Positions 9,364 through 17,762 of a stretch of 64,000 nucleotides of DNA are shown here, piece by piece. The position numbers and the translations under genes were made by a program. Source of the stretch: Limnobaculum xujianqingii (GTDB taxonomy: Bacteria; Pseudomonadota; Gammaproteobacteria; Enterobacterales; Enterobacteriaceae). Position 1 is the stretch's first letter; every line of letters begins with the position of its first letter. Below the pieces are notes generated by a model. It saw nothing but the letters and a program-made list of their open reading frames with translations, was not told where the DNA came from and made no database searches. Where the stretch lies: assembly GCF_013394855.1 (NCBI RefSeq), contig NZ_JABMLK010000001.1, positions 2,933,501-2,997,500 of the forward strand, in the 5' to 3' direction.

Positions 9364-10620
9364 TTACCTCTGAAACCTTTCTCTTTCTACCGCCAAATCA
9401 AAAGCCAAAGACCGTAAGTTTGGTGTGTGGTTGATTAATGCCCGATGGGTTCTGGCTTTGCTGATATAGACAAAACTTTCTCCCCAGGGTTGATGGTGCC
9501 CATCGCGAATCACAGGCCCGCAACGTTGAGACAATAAACCACTTAATGGCAGGTGATCGTCTCCCTGTTCCAGCACTTGTGAAGCCAGCTGCGGGATATC
9601 ACGCTGAATAGCCTTGGTTTCAAAGTACCAACGATGACCATCGTAGACGGCAGTTTTTACAGCGGTATTGTTATCGCTTAAGAACCACACCTGAGGAATC
9701 GCTTGCTCCAATGTGGAAATCCCTTCAATACTGGCCGCCAGCTCACGGGCTTTTTGTAAGTTTTGTCCAAGCTGTTCTCTGGCGCGCTGGCAAACAGGAG
9801 TTATATCAATTCCCGATGCCCGATAAGGCCCCATACGGTATTCCTGCCAGCATTCAGGGCTATAAATATCAAAACCGGTTAAAGGTTTGCCCTGAATATC
9901 CACAACTTCGGGCCGGGAAGGCAACAACTGATAAGCGCTGGGGTAGCTGGTAACCTCATCAGCAGAAAAACCGTGGAACAGTCGGGTTCCCGGATAGTAC
10001 CCCGTCTCCATCATTGATAGTGCATGATAAGTACCCTGCCATGGCGGACCAAAAGCGTACCATTTGGCTATCATCTCCCGGTTTTCACTGGTAGTCGTTC
10101 GCAGCCAATAGCGAATAGCCAGATTGGCTATCGATTGTCCCATCAATATAATTTTCTGTTCGTTACCAAACCGGGCTCTTAGCCGTGCAAACTCCTCATC
10201 CAACCGCCCGGCCAGTGAACGAAGATCCGCCCGCCAGTCATGGGCCATAAAGAACAGGTCCTGCCCCTCTTTATAGCCCAGTCCTGCCTGTAAAACCTGC
10301 TTTAGCTCCGCGGTAACCAGAGTATGTACTAATCCCGGAACAATAGTGAACTCATGCAGATGTTCATTAGCAAATACTCTGGCGCGATGGGCTTCACTGT
10401 CCTCATATTCATAACCGGCATAGTGTGGCTTATGGAAAAAGACTCCCCGGTAATCACCCCAGATCTGAGCCTGCTCCTGACGGTCATACAGCTTTGAGCC
10501 CAAAATGCCGGACAGATAAACTACCGGCAGGTTTTTCCCTTCGCCGCCAAGCCCGGCCTTGCGTAGCTGATACGCAATAGATTGCGACCGGGCATAAGAG
10601 TATCCCCAATTTAGCGGCAT
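9364..10620 (-). CDS. LCAT-like alpha/beta hydrolase (putative lipase/acyltransferase)
   Basis: 418-residue protein resembling the lecithin:cholesterol acyltransferase family of serine lipases and acyltransferases. An oxyanion-type strand PVVYLSGILGSKLYD is at residues 32-46, MAHDWR at 125-130 and the nucleophile elbow GQSIA at 161-165 with Ser163, where family members more usually have G-x-S-x-G. No signal peptide or membrane helix is seen, so it is probably cytoplasmic. It is the last gene of the six-gene operon, starting one base after the radical SAM stop. An acyl-ester or acyl-transfer role fits the fatty-acyl enzymes upstream, but the substrate is unknown. Confidence 0.65.
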   Translation of the reverse strand: MPLNWGYSYARSQSIAYQLRKAGLGGEGKNLPVVYLSGILGSKLYDRQEQAQIWGDYRGVFFHKPHYAGYEYEDSEAHRARVFANEHLHEFTIVPGLVHTLVTAELKQVLQAGLGYKEGQDLFFMAHDWRADLRSLAGRLDEEFARLRARFGNEQKIILMGQSIANLAIRYWLRTTTSENREMIAKWYAFGPPWQGTYHALSMMETGYYPGTRLFHGFSADEVTSYPSAYQLLPSRPEVVDIQGKPLTGFDIYSPECWQEYRMGPYRASGIDITPVCQRAREQLGQNLQKARELAASIEGISTLEQAIPQVWFLSDNNTAVKTAVYDGHRWYFETKAIQRDIPQLASQVLEQGDDHLPLSGLLSQRCGPVIRDGHHQPWGESFVYISKARTHRALINHTPNLRSLAFDLAVERERFQR

Positions 10621-10621
10621 A

Positions 10622-12040
10622 TCAGCGCCCCGGGATGGGTAAAAAGTTTAATGGAACATCTTCGCTGGCAAGGTGAGTTTGTTCAGCACCGGTAACCGGG
10701 AAGTGTGCCCGGTCATACACTTCAAACACTTGCAGTTTATTCTCTGCCGGATGATAGAGGCGTATTCCTTCCGCTCTGTCGTCACTTTTAGACAACATAA
10801 AACGAATACAGCCGTTAGTGCCAATTTCGCCCACCGGCTGACCCGATGCGGAAATAAACTGATAGAACAACGCGGATTCTTGTTGTTGTTCTACGTGACA
10901 AGCCTGTATCGGTCCCCGGAACATATGGGTAGTACTGACAAAGCTTGCCGGAATTTGATGATTAACGGATTCAGGCGCTGAATCTTTCCATGGAAGCTGA
11001 ATCGGCGAAGCTTTACCACACTGAGGGCAGCAGCCATTTTGCAGGAATGAACGAGCAATTAAACCATTACGTTGTACCCATAAAGCCTGACAGTCCGGGC
11101 AGTAAGAGTTGGTACTGGTGGTATTGTAAGCATTCCCTAAATAGACATAACGCATGCCGTCAGCCATTGCCTGAAGGCGAGCCTGTTCCAGGAAAGGTAC
11201 CGAAGTACGTTCAACCTGGGTATAGCGGAAGTCCGGATGGAAACGCACATAGTGAAGAGGGATTTCCGCATCCAGATTATTTAGCATCCAGTCAGAAACC
11301 TTACGACTTTCAGTTAAATTATCATTACGTCCGGTAACACAGAGGTTGGAAACTTCCAGGTGGGGGCCATTACCTCCCTGTCTTGCTGCATAAACCTGCT
11401 TAATGCCGTCCAGTATTGGCTGCAGACGACCAGCGGTATGTTTACGGTAAAAGCTGTCCTGCATTGATTTAAGGGAAATACTGAAGATATCCATCACTTC
11501 CAGCAGTTCATCAATACCCTTTTCACCAATATAGAAGGCGCTTTTATACAGATTTTTCAGACCATGTTGGCGCGCCAGTCTGGCGGTATCCATAACAAAT
11601 TCATGCCAGACAATAGGGTCGTTGTAAGTCCATGAAAGCACTTTGATATTATGCTTTAGCGCATAATTAACTACATCTTCCGGACTGTAGTACATCACAT
11701 GGCTATCCTGCACGTAACGCGCCTGACTGGTGGTCCAGTTCTGGCAGAAATCACAGCGCAACATACAACCAATGTTGCCCAGTGAAAGAATCTGCTCTCC
11801 CGGTGCATAGTGATAAACCGCTTCGGTTTCAATGCACTCCTGAGTCATGGGTACTGACTTACCATAGTTAAGCGTCACCAATGAACCGTTTTCATTGCGT
11901 CGCATACGGCAAGTTCCTGAACGTCCCCCGCTAATTTTGCATTCCCGTGGGCACAGCTCACACTGCACTCGGTTTTCTGGCAAAGGCCGCCATAAACGGG
12001 CAGGATGCCCACTTTTTTGCCACTCTTTTAAACCAGCCAT
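10622..12040 (-). CDS. AmmeMemoRadiSam-type radical SAM protein
   Basis: 472-residue radical SAM protein. An N-terminal cysteine cluster (C27, C30, C34, C44 in CELCPREC...GTC) precedes the SAM/4Fe-4S motif GCMLRCDFCQN with C92, C96 and C99 in the CX3CX2C spacing. The arrangement is that of the family once annotated as pyruvate formate-lyase activase-like and now AmmeMemoRadiSam system radical SAM enzyme. A zinc-ribbon pair (CPDC and CPQC) and an extra C-terminal domain of about 130 residues with no motif I recognise follow. The usual partners AMMECR1 and Memo are not in the window. Fifth gene of the operon, 64 bp after the Ntn hydrolase. The substrate is unknown. Confidence 0.75.
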   Translation of the reverse strand: MAGLKEWQKSGHPARLWRPLPENRVQCELCPRECKISGGRSGTCRMRRNENGSLVTLNYGKSVPMTQECIETEAVYHYAPGEQILSLGNIGCMLRCDFCQNWTTSQARYVQDSHVMYYSPEDVVNYALKHNIKVLSWTYNDPIVWHEFVMDTARLARQHGLKNLYKSAFYIGEKGIDELLEVMDIFSISLKSMQDSFYRKHTAGRLQPILDGIKQVYAARQGGNGPHLEVSNLCVTGRNDNLTESRKVSDWMLNNLDAEIPLHYVRFHPDFRYTQVERTSVPFLEQARLQAMADGMRYVYLGNAYNTTSTNSYCPDCQALWVQRNGLIARSFLQNGCCPQCGKASPIQLPWKDSAPESVNHQIPASFVSTTHMFRGPIQACHVEQQQESALFYQFISASGQPVGEIGTNGCIRFMLSKSDDRAEGIRLYHPAENKLQVFEVYDRAHFPVTGAEQTHLASEDVPLNFLPIPGR

Positions 12041-12104
12041 ACAATAATCCCTCTGATTGACACGACATACCGGCTAACAGTTGCCGGGTATTTTATTGTT
12101 CACG

Positions 12105-14339
12105 CTATTTATAATTTTTTTTCATATCAGGCATCGACATTGACCAACGCAGTCCTTGTTGCCAGCGCCATAGTGTTGGTGTTAACAGCCAAAAGAAAGG
12201 CCCTCCTTTCGCAGGCGTATTCATCATATATCGCACTTCACCTCTGTCACTTAAGTCACATAACAGTTTGAATCCTGGCCCAAAAGTATAGGGTTTACTT
12301 TTTACCGGACCATCACTCCCGGTTTGGGATTGGGTCAAAAAATCAGTATTTTGACGGGTGGCATGAACCGTCTCGCGGTTTCCACCCTGATAGGGGTAAC
12401 GGCCGGTGAGTAATTTTCTTAACCATGCCGGGTGTTTAATAGTGTGTTGAAACTCCACTTCAGGAACGGTGGCATGTTGAGTAGCTGCCAACGCGCTGTT
12501 ATAGGCGTCCTGAACCAGTTGGCTGGCAGAGTTTTTTTCATGCCCCCAGTCGGTTAGATGATGATGCAAAATAGTCAGCATATTCCATCGACAACCCGGC
12601 CAGAAATCCGAATACAACGCCCGTGAGCCGCGTTTAAGTACTTTACGTAATAGCTTATCCGCCAGATGCTGCATCCAACGTTCAAATAGCTGTGCCTGCT
12701 CAATCTTTCGTGTATCACCATTCCAGCCGGATAACGGCGTAGAAACCGATAGATAGGGAAGGAGTATGGCTAAAGCACTGCGGGCAAACACATCCACTTT
12801 GTCGTCCTGAATAGCTTGCAGTGTATTAAGGTCATGCTGATGGGTTTGTTCAATCAGTTCACTAATGCGCAGTGCCCGGCTTGGCGGATGCCAACGGTTT
12901 GATAAAGCACATTTACCGCTAAACAGCGCTTCACTGTACTGATTGGCATAGACTGCATAACCTTCCGGCGGATTATATTGAAACGGTAAGTCTTCATAAG
13001 GGACATACCCCTGCCACTGATGATCAGGACTAGTCAGATTAAGGATTAAACTGCCAATCTCGGTTTTCCGTTTAGGGATAAATCCCATGGTTTGCAAACC
13101 AATATCACCATGAATATCTGCATACCCCACCATCATCGGGGAATTATGCACATGAGCCAGGCTGGCACGGAATGTTTCCCAATTGTGGCACTTCGCCAGA
13201 GAATGAAAGGTGATATCACCACCTGGGTGGTCAAGAGATGGCCAGCGTAAAAACAGGCCGTAGTCTCCTTTTTCTGAGAGCAATCTCCCCTGAGAAAAAC
13301 CGTACGCGGTAAACTCATGGGCTTTACCTGATTTACACTGGATGGTTTGGTTTTCTCGCTTGAGTGGTACCCAACCTTCTGTGGTTTCAACCTTTTCTTC
13401 CGCCAGATTAATCTTGCCCCAGAACAGATCCTGATTATCCGCCATGATACCTACCATTCCCCAGGCAGCATGGTGATTACGACCAACAATAATGCCCGGT
13501 ACACCGGGAAAGTGAGAGCCTATAACAGATAACCCTTCATCACTTTCCAGCTTACACATCAGATTATAACCGGGGTTTACGTGTCCCATATGAGTGTCGG
13601 CCGCTAATATTGGCTTGTCTGAAACCGTATGTTGCCCGCTAATGGCGATAACATTCGATCCGGTGTCCGGTGAAGCAAGTCCCAGATGTTGCATACCCAG
13701 CAATCCATCTTTTAATGCTTCTTCTACTTCAGCAAGGCGTTCTCCCACCTCATTCAGTGGTAATGGCGGTATTGAGTTTCCTTCCTGACTCACCGTAGTG
13801 AGCAATTGCTTATGCTGTTGGGGCGTTAAGCGGCCAGATAGTCGGGTATGAAACAGCTCATATTGCCAGGCCGAGTTAATAAAATACTTTAGCTGGGCCA
13901 GCAAATAGACATCCATAACCTGAAATGAAGCCGGGCGATAGCGTAATAACAGACACTCAACCGGCAATAGCTTCATATCCATCATCGCCTGATTAATACC
14001 CGCTACATAGGCCTGAATATGCTGATATTGTTGGCCTTGCCAGGATAAGGGTTCCGCACTGGCATCAATCGATTCTGCCTGCTGTGCCAGTGAAGCTAAT
14101 CCCAGACGGCGTTGGAAAATATCGGTTCTTAGCGCACCATTACCCATAATTTCTGACAGCGTACCTGTCGCTACTCTACGAGAAAGATCCAATTGCCATA
14201 AGCGTAAACGGGCTGCGCCATAGCCCTGACCAAAAAACACCGCTTTATCGCTACTTCCCTGAACCGTCAGCTGCTGTGGATTTTCCAGCATTACCCTGAC
14301 ATCTCCCCAGGGGCTTTTTAATTGGGTGGTCTTCATCAT
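12105..14339 (-). CDS. Penicillin-acylase-family Ntn hydrolase
   Basis: 744-residue member of the penicillin amidase (S45) family, whose members cleave or form amide bonds of N-acyl compounds (penicillins, acyl-homoserine lactones, N-acyl amino acids). The self-cleavage and nucleophile site is visible as TGSNVIAISG with Ser228, followed by the family motif KPILAADTHMG; GRNHHAAWGMVG and an Asn-containing RNWLT-like region (SNRWHPPSRA) also fit. Unlike classical periplasmic members there is no signal peptide. ATGs occur at 14339 and 14336; AGGGA upstream suits the second slightly better. Seven bases follow the SDR stop. The substrate may be an N-acyl product of the operon, by inference. Confidence 0.8.
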   Translation of the reverse strand: MMKTTQLKSPWGDVRVMLENPQQLTVQGSSDKAVFFGQGYGAARLRLWQLDLSRRVATGTLSEIMGNGALRTDIFQRRLGLASLAQQAESIDASAEPLSWQGQQYQHIQAYVAGINQAMMDMKLLPVECLLLRYRPASFQVMDVYLLAQLKYFINSAWQYELFHTRLSGRLTPQQHKQLLTTVSQEGNSIPPLPLNEVGERLAEVEEALKDGLLGMQHLGLASPDTGSNVIAISGQHTVSDKPILAADTHMGHVNPGYNLMCKLESDEGLSVIGSHFPGVPGIIVGRNHHAAWGMVGIMADNQDLFWGKINLAEEKVETTEGWVPLKRENQTIQCKSGKAHEFTAYGFSQGRLLSEKGDYGLFLRWPSLDHPGGDITFHSLAKCHNWETFRASLAHVHNSPMMVGYADIHGDIGLQTMGFIPKRKTEIGSLILNLTSPDHQWQGYVPYEDLPFQYNPPEGYAVYANQYSEALFSGKCALSNRWHPPSRALRISELIEQTHQHDLNTLQAIQDDKVDVFARSALAILLPYLSVSTPLSGWNGDTRKIEQAQLFERWMQHLADKLLRKVLKRGSRALYSDFWPGCRWNMLTILHHHLTDWGHEKNSASQLVQDAYNSALAATQHATVPEVEFQHTIKHPAWLRKLLTGRYPYQGGNRETVHATRQNTDFLTQSQTGSDGPVKSKPYTFGPGFKLLCDLSDRGEVRYMMNTPAKGGPFFWLLTPTLWRWQQGLRWSMSMPDMKKNYK

Positions 14340-14346
14340 TTGTCCC

Positions 14347-15375
14347 TTATTTTGCCAACCGGCTTTCCGCTGCTACTTCATCAGCCAGTGTCCGTATAAA
14401 CGCGGTTAACTCCTGTGCAGGATCCCCTTCCGACCAGTTAAGTTGCCGTCTGGCTTTATCAGAACAATACATATAGGTACTACCATCCATAATGTGCAGA
14501 GCTTCCTGTGAAAGAGGCATTTCTGGCCCCATAGAAGAAATTTTATCCATCAGCCAGGCCAGTGCATTTAAAGATGATGCCGATTTAAAAGGTGGAATTT
14601 TACGTTTACCAATTTCCGCCATCAGCGTAAACAAAATCGGCATTGAGAAATCTTTTCCGGTAAACAGGAAATTTTGCCGCTGGATATCAGGGTTGAGTAA
14701 ATGAATCAATCCATCACAAAGGCGATCCACATGACAAAGTTGAAAGCGGCTGGTAGTAGCAATTTGAAACGGGATTTTATCGCGGTAAAAAGCGCGTATG
14801 GTTTGGCTTAATACGCTATTATCACCCGGGCCAAAAACCCCGCCGGGGATCGCAATATTTACCGGTAAGCCTTGCTGCTGTTTTTGCTGCAGAAAGTAAT
14901 GAGCAATTTGCTTGGTTTCTTCGTAATAACAGCGGAAAACACCATTATGCTGGTGGGTTTCATCCGGATAACTTCCCTGAGTTTCCCCTAATGCTGCTGT
15001 GGTACTCATGTGAATCATTTGCGGAATGGATGCCTGCTGTGCTGCATCAAACAGATCCAGCGTTCCTGTCACATTGGTTTGATACATCGCCCGGCGAGCA
15101 GAAGAAGATGCCGGTAGACCAACCCGATAATCCGCAGCCATATGAATCAATGCCTGATGACCCTTTAGCACACTTTTGTAACTTTCCGGCTTAGATAAAT
15201 CACCCGTGATCAGTGTCGTTTCCGGCGGCAACGCTGGCCGACCTGCTATTTTCTTCAGTGACGGCGATCGAACTAAAACCGTCAGCGCATAGCCCTGCTG
15301 GTATAGTTTTGGCAGCAAATGTGAACCAATAAATCCGGTTCCGCCAGTAATAAAAATTCGTGGCCTGTTCATCAT
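14347..15375 (-). CDS. NAD(P)-dependent extended SDR (epimerase/ketoreductase-like)
   Basis: 342-residue extended short-chain dehydrogenase/reductase. The Rossmann motif GGTGFIGS is at residues 11-18, the catalytic STT region at 124-126 and YEETK at 151-155 (YxxxK). The fold class is shared by dihydroflavonol reductases, 3-beta-hydroxysteroid-type dehydrogenases and sugar epimerases; the IPGGVFGPGD and CHVDRL segments fit the reductase/dehydrogenase side. The ATG overlaps the LuxC-like stop (ATGA), so the two are translationally coupled. It probably reduces or oxidises a carbonyl/alcohol in the product made by the LuxE/LuxC-like pair; this is inference. Confidence 0.8.
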   Translation of the reverse strand: MMNRPRIFITGGTGFIGSHLLPKLYQQGYALTVLVRSPSLKKIAGRPALPPETTLITGDLSKPESYKSVLKGHQALIHMAADYRVGLPASSSARRAMYQTNVTGTLDLFDAAQQASIPQMIHMSTTAALGETQGSYPDETHQHNGVFRCYYEETKQIAHYFLQQKQQQGLPVNIAIPGGVFGPGDNSVLSQTIRAFYRDKIPFQIATTSRFQLCHVDRLCDGLIHLLNPDIQRQNFLFTGKDFSMPILFTLMAEIGKRKIPPFKSASSLNALAWLMDKISSMGPEMPLSQEALHIMDGSTYMYCSDKARRQLNWSEGDPAQELTAFIRTLADEVAAESRLAK

Positions 15376-16451
15376 GAATAGTCGTCCTTGTCGATAAAAT
15401 AGACCAATGATTGCAGAATAAAAAATCCATCATGGGGTGCCAGCAACGAGCGATCGTGCATACGTCCTATTGGACAATAGCGGGTAAAACCACCGTGCTG
15501 AAGGTCTGAAATGTCTCCCCAATATCCTAACGTTTGCAGGCGACCCGGCCAGCGTGATTGCGCATCAGATAAGCTGGTGCCAACAGGAGACACAATAAGC
15601 TGAAAGCCTTTAGATAGCCATAATTCAGGGGAGAAGTGACGGCTCAGAGTAACTCCCCAGCCGCTGGACTCACTGTAATCAATTTTTCCCCAGTCCAAAG
15701 TTAGCTTCTGATACATCGTCAATTCACGCGCTTTGGCTAACTGAGCGATTCGTTCATCTTCTGCCAGACGGGGTAACCTGTCTAATACATGCCGTAATTG
15801 CTGGTATAACTGCTCCGCAGCCAGCTCACTATCCAGCAAAATAAAGCGCGGTGAGCTACACACTTGCTGTAGAAACAGACAAACATCCGTCAGAATTTTT
15901 TCCACCGGCGGTAGCTGGTGGCCCAATATTGCCATTCCGCTAATTTTTGGGCCAAGCTCAATTAAACGAATATGTGCAGGAGTTATCTTTCGGTAATGGT
16001 GAATTAATGCTTCACCACCAGCCAGTAAAACCGTATCAATTCCCTGCAATAGCTGTTCATCACTTTGTTGATAGCTTTGCCAATCGCTGATTTGACACTC
16101 ATCATCCGATAAATCTAATGCCTGACGCAGAGATTCCAGCCAGGGTCGCGAATGCCGGGCTTTGATTCGCATACGGCTACCAATCAGATAAGCGGCTAAA
16201 AAACCCTCCAGCGTACCCAACGGATCTTTTTCAGAGATCACCAGCAGTAACCGACCAGGTGGATGCCAGCTCTTCCCCGCCAGTTCCCGCTCAATTTTCT
16301 GTTCCGGCAAATCGGTTGAACACCATAAATGAAGCCGGGACAGACAAAACTGCTGAGTTGCAGGATCGGGAGAGAATTGCATCTCTGACTGTATACAGCT
16401 GGCAATCCACGATCTTATCTTTAACAGCCTTTCAGGCAATTGCGGTTTCAT
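15372..16451 (-). CDS. LuxC-like acyl-CoA reductase
   Basis: 359-residue protein of the LuxC acyl reductase family, which reduces activated fatty acyl groups to aldehydes with NADPH through a cysteine thioester. The key segment LFLQQVCSSPRF places the catalytic Cys at residue 198; LLLVISEKDPLGTLEGFL and RLIELGPKISGM are other family segments. The frame is open to 16529, but the ATG at 16451 forms an ATGA overlap with the LuxE-like stop and begins where homology would start, so it is chosen. No luciferase genes (luxAB) are nearby, so the aldehyde must serve another purpose than light. Confidence 0.85.
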   Translation of the reverse strand: MKPQLPERLLKIRSWIASCIQSEMQFSPDPATQQFCLSRLHLWCSTDLPEQKIERELAGKSWHPPGRLLLVISEKDPLGTLEGFLAAYLIGSRMRIKARHSRPWLESLRQALDLSDDECQISDWQSYQQSDEQLLQGIDTVLLAGGEALIHHYRKITPAHIRLIELGPKISGMAILGHQLPPVEKILTDVCLFLQQVCSSPRFILLDSELAAEQLYQQLRHVLDRLPRLAEDERIAQLAKARELTMYQKLTLDWGKIDYSESSGWGVTLSRHFSPELWLSKGFQLIVSPVGTSLSDAQSRWPGRLQTLGYWGDISDLQHGGFTRYCPIGRMHDRSLLAPHDGFFILQSLVYFIDKDDYS

Positions 16452-17506
16452 AAAGCTTCGGCAGCACAGGTCCCTTCCGGGGTTGTGGCTCTTCCTAAAT
16501 AACGCAGATAAGGTCGCGGCTGACCACAAGAACAGCGCTCACCCCACATACCTAAATCCTGGGTTAATAAGCGCTGAGCAGGCAGTGAAGCAAAGAAAGG
16601 GTTTTCAAGCTGAATGAGCCCCTGTTTGCCTGACGCTGCGGGCTTGCCATCCGCATCAATGATAGTAAAGGAAGAGTAAGCCGGAATATGAAAATGCCCT
16701 TCCTGACAGCTGATGTAATGCAGTGGGTGTTCCGTCATGCCATAGATATCCCGGATATCTACCAAGGGCGCCTGTAAGCATTGATTCAAACCAAAAACAA
16801 TTTGTTGGCGATCCAGCTGTTGAGTCATTCCCTTCCAGCCACCGCCGGTTAAACCTTTTACTGGTGCCTGTAGCGTGAATGCATCCGGGCTACTTAAGCA
16901 CAGATGTTCAAAAAATACTGTCAGGCCAAAAATATAAATAGGTTCAGGGTCATTGGCCCAACGCTGCAATGTATCCCAGGCCAGCTGGCTATCAAAACGA
17001 CCATCCGCCTGAACGGCAAATACACACTCCTTTACCGGTGCACAGGCAGTAAACTTCATAAAGGCGGTGGCATATCCGGCATGATCCCCTGAGCGAGGGT
17101 CCGGAGAGAGTAGAAGAAAACGTGAAGGCGTTAATGACACCAAGCCATTGGCAATGAACATTTGCGTCATTGCCCGTTGAATACGGCCCATACTGGCTAC
17201 ATCAAAAAATACCTGAGTTTTTCCGTGAGTTCCGGTGCCTGAACTGGAGAGCCATTGCCCTGGTTCATTCATCGGCGTAGCTAAATTAAGGGTCTTAAAC
17301 AATCCAACGGGTATAACCGGTGATGATTGTTCATCACAGAGTTGCGCATATGTAGGATTATGCGAGCAGTGCCAGCGGTCTATTTGTTGCATTGCAGCAG
17401 TAAATATCTGCTCTTCCACCGGCGAGCTTAATGCATAAGGCGCTGGTAAATCAGCCAACGCATCTATGGCGGTCAGTGACTCAGCTTTTTCCATATAATC
17501 AGACAT
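16448..17506 (-). CDS. LuxE-like acyl-protein synthetase
   Basis: 352-residue member of the LuxE acyl-protein synthetase family, adenylate-forming enzymes that activate a fatty acid and pass it to the LuxC reductase. HNPTYAQLCDEQ near residues 49-60, IPVGLFKTL and the nucleotide-binding SSSGTGTHGKTQVFF (about 87-101) are characteristic; DIYGMTEHPLHY is the adenylation motif region. The C-terminus has a C-S-C pair (ERCSCGQ). It is the first gene of the operon, transcribed away from a LysR regulator 256 bp away. An alternative ATG lies at 17494. The acid used is unknown. Confidence 0.85.
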   Translation of the reverse strand: MSDYMEKAESLTAIDALADLPAPYALSSPVEEQIFTAAMQQIDRWHCSHNPTYAQLCDEQSSPVIPVGLFKTLNLATPMNEPGQWLSSSGTGTHGKTQVFFDVASMGRIQRAMTQMFIANGLVSLTPSRFLLLSPDPRSGDHAGYATAFMKFTACAPVKECVFAVQADGRFDSQLAWDTLQRWANDPEPIYIFGLTVFFEHLCLSSPDAFTLQAPVKGLTGGGWKGMTQQLDRQQIVFGLNQCLQAPLVDIRDIYGMTEHPLHYISCQEGHFHIPAYSSFTIIDADGKPAASGKQGLIQLENPFFASLPAQRLLTQDLGMWGERCSCGQPRPYLRYLGRATTPEGTCAAEAL

Positions 17507-17569
17507 CTCTGTTTCCCTAATTGATGGGTAAAATATTGGCTGAACAATACTTTTACCACGCTATCCTTT

Positions 17570-17616
17570 ATTATTTTTTAAACATAATTAATTTATTATT
17601 GATTTAAAAAAATAAT
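17570..17616. promoter_or_regulatory. AT-rich inverted repeat between LuxE-like and LysR genes
   Basis: Near-perfect inverted repeat: ATTATTTTTTAAA (17570-17582) and TTTAAAAAAATAAT (17603-17616), differing by one A. It lies in the divergent control region (17507-17762), where a LysR-type regulator would bind to control itself and the six-gene operon. AT-rich DNA produces such matches by chance, so this is only a candidate. Confidence 0.35.
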
Positions 17617-17762
17617 GGAAATCCACTCTTTATCTATTATTCAGAACAAGAAGCATAGGGAAAGTTCCCCGATGAATTGGTACAACACAAATAATTGATA
17701 CCTGTTTTTCACATAAATCTGATTAAATGTCTAATATCATTGATCAGGAATCAATAATCATC

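Noticed and set aside
9364..17506. Bioluminescence (lux) operon
   Set aside because: LuxC- and LuxE-like genes are present but luxA, luxB, luxD and luxG are not, and the other four genes are unrelated to light production.
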